Shown here one piece after another: positions 58,184-64,000 of a stretch of DNA of 64,000 bases. The notes under the pieces are model-generated. The model saw only the letters and a list, made by a program, of their open reading frames with translations, ran no database searches and was not told the origin of the DNA. The stretch's first letter is position 1, and every line of letters starts with the position of its first letter. The translations under genes were made by a program, and so were the position numbers. Origin of the DNA: Chryseobacterium capnotolerans (GTDB lineage: Bacteria > Bacteroidota > Bacteroidia > Flavobacteriales > Weeksellaceae); assembly GCF_021278965.1 (NCBI RefSeq), contig NZ_CP065589.1, positions 5,213,001-5,277,000 on the forward strand, written 5' to 3'.

Positions 58184-58633
58184 ATGAAAAATGTAAAGAA
58201 AATCACAGGAGTATTTATGTTAATCTTCTTATTAATTGGAGGTTTAATTTCAGCACAGGACAGAGCGATTAATCCTAATCATTTACCTAAGACCGCTAAA
58301 ACTTTTCTTGCAGGCCATTTTAAAGGCATTCCGGTTTCATCTGCTATTGAAGATAGAGAAATTTATGGGGTTGATGAATATAAAGTGTATTTCAATAATG
58401 GAATGAAAGCCGAATTTGATAGCAACGGAAATTGGAAAGAAGTAGATGGCAATCACCAAAAGATTCCTTACGGTTTCATTCCTGCTTCTATTAAAAACTA
58501 CAGCAGCAGAAACTTCCCGAATACATATATCGTAAAGGTAGAAAAGAAGAGATGGTCTTATAAAGCAGAGCTTTCCAACGGATTAGAACTGGAGTTCGAT
58601 CGAAACGGGAATTTTAAAAAAATTGATGACTAA
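58184..58633 (+). CDS. PepSY-like secreted protein
   Basis: The Met at 58184 (MKNVKKITGVFMLIFLLIGG) begins a signal peptide ending ISAQ. The mature 120 residues hold two PepSY-like (PF11396/DUF2874-like) repeats: LPKTAKTFLAGHF...YKVYFNNGMKAEFDSNGNWKEVDG and IPASIKNYSSRNF...YKAELSNGLELEFDRNGNFKKID in parts. Such proteins may bind peptide or calcium; role unknown. It is upstream of a similar shorter gene and an OmpR-type two-component system. Confidence 0.8.
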   Translation: MKNVKKITGVFMLIFLLIGGLISAQDRAINPNHLPKTAKTFLAGHFKGIPVSSAIEDREIYGVDEYKVYFNNGMKAEFDSNGNWKEVDGNHQKIPYGFIPASIKNYSSRNFPNTYIVKVEKKRWSYKAELSNGLELEFDRNGNFKKIDD

Positions 58634-58667
58634 ACTTATTTAAGATTAACAATAAAATTTTAAGGTT

Positions 58668-58874
58668 ATGGTAAACTGGAATTTAATAAACAGTGATGGA
58701 AGAAAAACTTCTTCCGCTAAGATTAGAAAGAGTATTGTGTCTTTTATGACAAAGCATCATCCATGTAGTGTGGTTGATTCTATTGAGAAAAAATATAATG
58801 CTTATAAAATTCATCTGATGAATGGCTTATGCCTTATTTTTGATGCAGATGGACGTTACATAAAAACGAATTAA
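58668..58874 (+). CDS. Short PepSY-like protein, 68 aa
   Basis: One PepSY-like repeat (IRKSIVSFMTKHHPCSVVDS, YKIHLMNGLCLIFDADGRYIK) without a signal peptide. It follows the longer PepSY gene by 34 nt and precedes the response regulator. It may be a cytosolic single-domain version or a truncated copy. Confidence 0.6.
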   Translation: MVNWNLINSDGRKTSSAKIRKSIVSFMTKHHPCSVVDSIEKKYNAYKIHLMNGLCLIFDADGRYIKTN

Positions 58875-59066
58875 TGATTGATGAAGAAAAGCTGGAGAGA
58901 AGGGAATAAGGGGTATGTATACATCATTGATATACTTTGCATCATTTATCAACTGGTCCTTATTCTAACAATGTTTGGATATTAATTAACCCTCAGTTCC
59001 TAGACTTTCTCCGTGTTATTCAGTAATTTCCTATATTTGATAGAAGTTATCCAAGCAGAAGAGCCT

Positions 59067-59738
59067 ATGAAGATTTTAATAGTAGAAGATGAACCGGACC
59101 TAAGGGATACTGTGCAGAAATTTTTGGAAGCAGAGCAGTTTATTGTAGAATATGCAGAAAATTACAGTTCCGGGCTGGAAAAGATTATTTCCTATGAATA
59201 TGACTGCATTCTTCTGGATATTATGCTGCCTGACGGAAATGGGATAGATCTCTTGCGTGAAATTAAAAAGATGCATAAAAAAGATCCGGTGATCATTCTT
59301 TCTGCTAAAGACTCTGTGGATGATAAAGTGACCGGACTGGAAATAGGAGCAGATGATTATCTGGCAAAACCTTTTCACCTTGCAGAACTGATGGCTAGGA
59401 TAAGGTCTGTGATCAGAAGGAAAAACCAGGATGGTGAGAATATCATCAGGTATAAAAACATCTGTATTGATCCGGAAAACAGAAATGTTAAGGTAGGAAA
59501 CGAAGAACTGGTGCTTAACCGTAAAGAATATGATCTTTTATACTACTTTGTTATTCATCCGGAAAAAACGTTGCAGAAAACCACTCTTGCAGAGGCTATC
59601 TGGGGAGATTATATCGATCAGGCAGACAGTCTTGATTTTATTTACTCACAAATTAAAAATCTTCGTAAAAAACTGAAAACACTCAATGCAGAAGCTGATT
59701 TTCAGGCGGTTTACGGGATAGGATATAAATTCGTCTGA
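59067..59738 (+). CDS. OmpR family response regulator
   Basis: 223 aa: receiver domain with VEDEPDLRD, phosphoacceptor Asp in ILLDIMLPDGNG and Lys in LAKPF; C-terminal winged helix with NRKEYDLLYYFVIHPEKTLQK and DFIYSQIKNLRKKL. The ATG at 59067 is chosen because KILIVEDE begins the family; the upstream 18 residues are unlikely. Its stop overlaps the kinase ATG (TGATG). Confidence 0.93.
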   Translation: MKILIVEDEPDLRDTVQKFLEAEQFIVEYAENYSSGLEKIISYEYDCILLDIMLPDGNGIDLLREIKKMHKKDPVIILSAKDSVDDKVTGLEIGADDYLAKPFHLAELMARIRSVIRRKNQDGENIIRYKNICIDPENRNVKVGNEELVLNRKEYDLLYYFVIHPEKTLQKTTLAEAIWGDYIDQADSLDFIYSQIKNLRKKLKTLNAEADFQAVYGIGYKFV

Positions 59739-61024
59739 TGAAGGTTTCCCTAAAATATTATACGATAAAATACCTTATCATGATCCTGCTGCTGATTATA
59801 GCGGTTTGGGCTGGGTTATTTTATGCCTATATTCTGGATGAAGTACATGATAATGTAGATGACGGACTAAAGGATAGGAAGATACAGATCATCAAGGCGG
59901 TATATCTTAATCCGCAGCTACTGAAGAATAATGATTTTGGTTTTAACGAGTTTAAGGTCATACCTATTACAGCCGGAGAATATCAAAACAAAAGCAGGCT
60001 CTATAACAAGATGTATTATATGGAGTATGATGATAAAGACCAGCCCTATCGTGTATTGGAGGCGGATTTCATCGATCAGTATAAAAATCATCAGAGACTT
60101 GTGATCAGGACTTCCACGGTGGAAGAAGATGAGCTGATTTATGACCTTACAACAGCTTTAATCGTTCTTTATATTCTTTTGGTGGTAAGTATTGTTGCAG
60201 TTAATAGCTATCTTTTGAATAAGGCAATGCGGCCATTCTATCAGATCCTAAATAAATTGAAGAAATACCAGTTTGGGATTCCTTTTTCTCAGGAAGAGCA
60301 GAATTATTCCATCAAAGAGTTTGAGGAACTGAATGTAGAAATCAACGAGATGATCGATCGTAATGAGCTTGTTTTCTACCAGCAAAAGCAGTTTATTGAA
60401 AATGCTTCTCATGAACTTCAGACACCGCTCGCGATTGTTATTAATAAAATTGACCTTCTGATTCAGAATGAAAACCTTGATAAAAAGAATCTGACCTTTC
60501 TCACGGAAGTTAAAAATGATCTGAGAAGGATGGTAGGTTTGAATAAATCCTTGCTAATGCTTTCCAAGATTGAGAACAGCCAGTTTAATGCATTGTCAGA
60601 AGTTGACTTTAATACAATGATTAATAATCTTGTGCAGAATTATGAAGATTTTATTGCCTTTAAAAATGTAGAAGTCAATGTTATTGAGAAGGGAATATTT
60701 AAAGCAGAATTTAACCAGGATCTTGCAGATATTCTTTTGTCTAATCTTCTTAAAAATGCTGTGAAATACAACAATGAAGAAGGAACTTTAAATATTTTTA
60801 TTGAGAACAACAGAATCATCTTCCAAAATAGCGGGATGAAGGAAGCATTAGATAAATCCAGAATTTTTAACCGTTTTTATAAACAGAGCTCAGACCACGC
60901 CTCTACAGGTTTAGGATTATCTATTATTAAGACGATCATCAAACAGTATTCAGGTTGGGATATTACTTATGAGTTTGAAGATCAAATGCATTATTTCATT
61001 CTTACTAAAAATAAAATATCATAA
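59738..61024 (+). CDS. Sensor histidine kinase
   Basis: 428 aa, two transmembrane helices (about 10-30 and 145-165) flanking a periplasmic domain of about 110 residues. HisKA His in ENASHELQTPLAIV (about residue 224), N box LLSNLLKNAVKYNNEEG, and G box with ASTGLGLSIIKTI. Partner of the preceding regulator; signal unknown, though the adjacent PepSY proteins suggest an envelope cue. Confidence 0.94.
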   Translation: MKVSLKYYTIKYLIMILLLIIAVWAGLFYAYILDEVHDNVDDGLKDRKIQIIKAVYLNPQLLKNNDFGFNEFKVIPITAGEYQNKSRLYNKMYYMEYDDKDQPYRVLEADFIDQYKNHQRLVIRTSTVEEDELIYDLTTALIVLYILLVVSIVAVNSYLLNKAMRPFYQILNKLKKYQFGIPFSQEEQNYSIKEFEELNVEINEMIDRNELVFYQQKQFIENASHELQTPLAIVINKIDLLIQNENLDKKNLTFLTEVKNDLRRMVGLNKSLLMLSKIENSQFNALSEVDFNTMINNLVQNYEDFIAFKNVEVNVIEKGIFKAEFNQDLADILLSNLLKNAVKYNNEEGTLNIFIENNRIIFQNSGMKEALDKSRIFNRFYKQSSDHASTGLGLSIIKTIIKQYSGWDITYEFEDQMHYFILTKNKIS

Positions 61025-61028
61025 AAAT

Positions 61029-61063
61029 AATCGGCTGGCTCAATTCTGAGCCAGCCGATTTCT
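61029..61063. terminator. Bidirectional terminator between the kinase and trpS
   Basis: A perfect 14-bp stem AATCGGCTGGCTCA / TGAGCCAGCCGATT around ATTC, with A and T runs either side. Confidence 0.9.
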
Positions 61064-61081
61064 TATAGATAAAGTTTAGAA

Positions 61082-62050
61082 TTAATATCCTAAGCTTGTT
61101 CTTACTCTTTTAAGCGTTTCCAGAGCAACAGGTCTTGTTTTCGCTGCCCCTTCTTGAAGTTTAGCCTCCAGTTCATCAAGGTTGTTCATATAATAATTGA
61201 ACACTTCTCTTTCTTTCTCAAAACGAACTAAGATAAGGTCTAAAAGCTCTTTTTTAGCATGGCCGTATCCGAAGTTACCTGCCAAATATTTAGCTCTTAA
61301 TTCTTCAGTCTGCTCAGGAGTTGCAATCAGTTCATAAATCTGGAATGTCTTATCAGTTTCCGGGTCTTTAGGCTCTTCTAAGGACTTAGAATCAGATTCA
61401 ATACTCATCACCTGTTTCTTTAATTCCTTTTCAGGTAAGAAGATATTGATAATGTTTCCTCTTGATTTAGACATTTTCTGCCCATCTGTTCCCGGAACAT
61501 ATTTTGTGTCTTCCTGAAGTTCAGATTGTGGCAATACAAAAACTTCACCCATTTGGTTATTAAACCTTGAAGCTACATCTCTTGCGATTTCCAAATGCTG
61601 AAGCTGATCTTTCCCAACAGGAACAATTTCTGCATCGTATAATAAAATATCAGCAGCCATCAAAATAGGGTAGGTAAACAAACCTGCATTTACATCCTGA
61701 AGTCTGTCAGCCTTATCCTTAAATGAATGCGCTAATGTTAATCTTTGATAAGGAAAAAAACATGATAAATGCCAAGATAGTTCACAGGTTTCAGCGATAT
61801 CACTTTGTCTGTAGAAAAATGTTTTTTCGGTATCTAATCCACAAGCAAGCCAAGCCGCAGCAATCTCGTAGGTATTCTGTCTTAAAGTCTGCGCATCCTT
61901 AATCTGTGTAAGCGTATGAAGATTCGCAATAAATAAAAATGATTCATTTCCTTCCTGCTTAGAAAGTTCAATCGCAGGAATAATAGCCCCTAATAAATTT
62001 CCAAGATGGGGTGTTCCGGTGGCTTGAATGCCGGTAAGAATTCTTGACAT
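61082..62050 (-). CDS. trpS: Tryptophan--tRNA ligase
   Basis: Class I aminoacyl-tRNA synthetase, 322 aa. HIGH-like signature GTPHLGNLLGA and KMSKS as KMSKSRGN are present, with YPILMAADILLYDAEIVPVGKDQLQHLE in between (spread over 126-153). Complete and in one frame. The upstream region on the minus strand has two TAnnTTTG boxes (62086-62093 and 62096-62103). Confidence 0.97.
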   Translation of the reverse strand: MSRILTGIQATGTPHLGNLLGAIIPAIELSKQEGNESFLFIANLHTLTQIKDAQTLRQNTYEIAAAWLACGLDTEKTFFYRQSDIAETCELSWHLSCFFPYQRLTLAHSFKDKADRLQDVNAGLFTYPILMAADILLYDAEIVPVGKDQLQHLEIARDVASRFNNQMGEVFVLPQSELQEDTKYVPGTDGQKMSKSRGNIINIFLPEKELKKQVMSIESDSKSLEEPKDPETDKTFQIYELIATPEQTEELRAKYLAGNFGYGHAKKELLDLILVRFEKEREVFNYYMNNLDELEAKLQEGAAKTRPVALETLKRVRTSLGY

Positions 62051-62171
62051 TTGTTTAAAATTTATATTTAAAAATTAATGAATTACAAATTTACGCAAAA
62101 TTACCTTCTAATTGCGTTATCGTATTCGATTCCTACTCTTTTCTTTAATGAAAAATGCTGGATCAATAAAC

Positions 62172-63029
62172 TTAATTTTTTAATTCAATTTTATAGATAA
62201 AAGTAAGAACCTTGAAATGCCATAGGGTTAAAGTCTGTTCTGCTGATATAATATCATTTTCGGAACCAATAATCAGACAATCACGAAAAGGACGTATAAA
62301 TTGTGACCAATACTCACCTTTAGAATCTTTAAGTAAAAAATAAAAGCCAGCATCACCAAATTTTTTTCCTGAAGAATCTAAAATCAGTTCTCCATTTTTA
62401 CCAACACTAGGAGTCATCAATACGGTTGCATTCCCATTGGGTAAAGGAAATACAGCCTTTACGCAAGTTTTTCCTGATGGCAAATTGCTGATGCCGTAAA
62501 CTCCGGAATAGATAACTTGTCCATTCGATTCAACAGAACGAAACCAAAACGTGTATTTTATTTCATTAGTCTTTGGGTCGATGAGGTTGATGATTTCGCT
62601 TTTTAGAGATTCTGAGCTGTGAATGTTTTCTGTAGGAATGTTCAGTTGATTAATTCTATTACTGAATAATTTATTAATTAAAATTCCAAAAAACTTAAAA
62701 TAGGGATTCCATTCTATAGAAAAATTTAAGGTGTGATTGGAGGTGTTTTCATAGAAGTCAATCACATTTTTGGATAAATTTGAGAATTCAGTTTCAGATA
62801 AGTTAAGCTTTAACATTGAAGGAATAATACCTCTTGCTTCTGAGCCTTCATCCACAATTAAATTTTCTTTTTCTGCAAATTGATGAATAAAATCTTTACT
62901 CATTGGATTCAAATTACCAAAAGGCCCCATCAACCAGAGAGAATCTTCAGGCTTAATTTTTCTTCCGCGCAGAATTACCCATTGTTGAGTCAGCCAATCC
63001 TGGAAGTTCTGTATTGGAGCAAATCTCAT
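62172..63029 (-). CDS. Protein of unknown function, coupled to the CrtA-like gene
   Basis: A 285-residue soluble protein with no signal peptide. The start MRFAPIQNFQDWL is chosen because its ATG lies one base after the stop of the upstream CrtA-like gene. I recognise no domain; notable segments are WVILRGRKIKPEDSLWLMGPFG and a C-terminal beta-rich half (YSGVYGISNLPSGKTCVKAVFP). Tight coupling suggests a shared function with the CrtA-like protein. Confidence 0.7.
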   Translation of the reverse strand: MRFAPIQNFQDWLTQQWVILRGRKIKPEDSLWLMGPFGNLNPMSKDFIHQFAEKENLIVDEGSEARGIIPSMLKLNLSETEFSNLSKNVIDFYENTSNHTLNFSIEWNPYFKFFGILINKLFSNRINQLNIPTENIHSSESLKSEIINLIDPKTNEIKYTFWFRSVESNGQVIYSGVYGISNLPSGKTCVKAVFPLPNGNATVLMTPSVGKNGELILDSSGKKFGDAGFYFLLKDSKGEYWSQFIRPFRDCLIIGSENDIISAEQTLTLWHFKVLTFIYKIELKN

Positions 63030-63030
63030 T

Positions 63031-63741
63031 TTAGTTGTTTTTGAGATTTGGAATAATGTTGCGTTGCCCATTCCATTCCCCAAATTCTGAAATAGGTTTA
63101 AAGCGCAACGTTGTAAATTCGAAATGAAAATCTTTTCGATCTCTTTCTTTCATTGCGGCGGTGTGCCTTTCTGGTTTTGGAACTTTGCTGTGTCCATGAA
63201 CCATATCAGTCATTTCTTTTTGATTTTTCCAAATTGAAAAAGTGGAAACGGTATTAGGGAATTTGATGGAAGCCAAAGACAAGGTCGTTGCCGGATGGTC
63301 CCGAACCAATTTTTCAACCGGTCTTCCCCAATGAATAAATCTGGGGATTTGTAAAAATTTCATTCTGGCAATGGTGACTGCAACGACTGGCGAATCCGGA
63401 TTTTCAAATTCTGCGGTTTCATCAGGAATTTCAAACTTGTTGAATTTCCCCCATTTTCTCATAAAAGTTAATCTTGTGTGCCAGCCTTTAGATAAAATTT
63501 TTCCTAAACTGTCTTTAGCTAAAAAATTTTCGATATCATTTTCACTTTCCCATTGTGCGAATACAGCGATTTGTCTTATCAACATTCGAGAGGGTGAAAA
63601 AATAGGAGAGCCTAGCGTCATCACCGTCATAATTTCTGCGTGAATTAACCCTGGGATATTTCTTGAATTTGGTGAAGAAAAAAGGATTCTGAGTGCAGAA
63701 AGGTAATCTGTTTTTACTAAATGATAGGTGAAGACACTCAT
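63031..63741 (-). CDS. CrtA (spheroidene monooxygenase)-like protein
   Basis: A 236-residue protein of the CrtA-like superfamily, with GLIHAEIMTVMTLGSPIFSPSR, QIAVFAQWESENDIENF and GWHTRLTFMRKWG, then IHWGRPVEKLVRDHP. CrtA oxygenates carotenoids in phototrophs; homologues in flavobacteria act on unknown substrates. A SanA/YdcF-type gene lies upstream and an unknown gene one base downstream. Function in a carotenoid or pigment pathway is a guess. Confidence 0.7.
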   Translation of the reverse strand: MSVFTYHLVKTDYLSALRILFSSPNSRNIPGLIHAEIMTVMTLGSPIFSPSRMLIRQIAVFAQWESENDIENFLAKDSLGKILSKGWHTRLTFMRKWGKFNKFEIPDETAEFENPDSPVVAVTIARMKFLQIPRFIHWGRPVEKLVRDHPATTLSLASIKFPNTVSTFSIWKNQKEMTDMVHGHSKVPKPERHTAAMKERDRKDFHFEFTTLRFKPISEFGEWNGQRNIIPNLKNN

Positions 63742-63768
63742 TTTTTATGATTGTATTTGTTTTTAATA

Positions 63769-64000
63769 CTAAGGAATAATAATCTTTTCCCCACCAAATT
63801 TCGGCTCCACTCCTAAAATTAAATCCCAATATACTTTAGCTTTCGCAAGATACTCTCTTAAATTGGTCTTTAACCCTGCATATTTGTTTACATCTTCTGC
63901 ATTATACCCAAAGGCTTGTATTCCATTTTTCTGAGCAAGAAAGACTGCTCTTTCGTTGTGGAACTTCTGAGAGATAATCGTAAGTTGGGTCTGTCCGAAA
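63769..64000 (-). CDS. SanA/YdcF-like membrane protein (partial)
   Basis: Only the C-terminal 76 residues lie in the window; the 5' part continues past the edge. TIISQKFHNERAVFLAQKNGI and FGYNAEDV match the conserved end of SanA-type DUF218 proteins, which affect envelope barrier function (vancomycin tolerance at high temperature in E. coli). The reading frame is on the minus strand with its stop at 63769-63771. Confidence 0.8.
   Translation of the reverse strand, partial: FGQTQLTIISQKFHNERAVFLAQKNGIQAFGYNAEDVNKYAGLKTNLREYLAKAKVYWDLILGVEPKFGGEKIIIP

Overview
The window looks like a chromosomal piece of a Chryseobacterium-like flavobacterium (Bacteroidota, Weeksellaceae). The basis is AT-rich DNA, flavobacterial promoter signatures (TTTG, 19-20 bp, TAnnTTTG) with few obvious Shine-Dalgarno sites, a fused CcoNO cbb3 oxidase with a one-heme CcoP, TonB-dependent receptors, many short lipoproteins with an SC lipobox, and TPP riboswitches in front of both a thi operon and a TonB receptor. 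I see no rRNA, tRNA, CRISPR array, insertion sequence or prophage. Assignment to genus is inference.

Layout: 0-4.8 kb holds a glycosyltransferase, a flippase (frameshifted), a lipoprotein and serS. 4.8-7.3 kb holds a cysteine-synthase-like PLP enzyme divergent from an Lrp/AsnC regulator, then a lipoprotein. 7.4-17 kb is a cbb3 cytochrome oxidase locus (SafE-like protein, ccoH, ccoG, ccoP, ccoQ, ccoNO, ccoS, ccoI) divergent from a Crp/Fnr regulator. 17-19.8 kb has panB, a membrane protein, an RluA-type pseudouridine synthase and a lipoprotein. 19.8-26 kb is a TPP-riboswitch-controlled thiamin operon (thiS, thiC, two thiE-like genes, thiG, thiH, thiF) with no thiD. 26-33 kb has a TonB-type receptor, a DUF5694-like protein, a LytTR two-component pair, an NTF2-like secreted protein and a membrane AraC regulator. 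33-39 kb has two aconitases (AcnA type and AcnB type). 39-44.9 kb has a WG-repeat-like protein, a TPP-riboswitch-linked TonB receptor (probable thiamin uptake), an HU/CCDC81-like membrane protein, an acyl-CoA thioesterase and a D-2-hydroxyacid dehydrogenase. 45-53 kb has a beta-lactamase-like lipoprotein, an Ig-like lipoprotein, a heme-binding-domain protein, NUDIX, xerD, dCMP deaminase, enoyl-CoA hydratase and catalase. 53-64 kb has OxyR, metK behind a SAM-II-like riboswitch, a sigma factor, a YjjG-type nucleotidase, PepSY-like proteins with an OmpR-type two-component system, trpS, a CrtA-like monooxygenase with an unknown partner, and a partial SanA/YdcF protein.

The most interesting parts are regulatory. 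A SAM-II-like pseudoknot upstream of metK has its 3' strand overlapping the start codon of a 23-residue hydrophobic ORF. The TPP riboswitch of the thi operon is followed by a 10-bp hairpin that buries the thiS start codon. TGAT-N4-ATCA dyads lie at the Crp/Fnr promoter and, imperfectly, at the cco promoter. Several genes start 4-7 nt after a TAnnTTTG box, suggesting leaderless or nearly leaderless mRNAs.

Caution on quality: ten genes are broken by one-base indels (eleven in all), nearly all in homopolymers and some in normally essential genes (serS, xerD). This points to sequencing or assembly error rather than gene decay, so these are annotated as full genes with the break noted.
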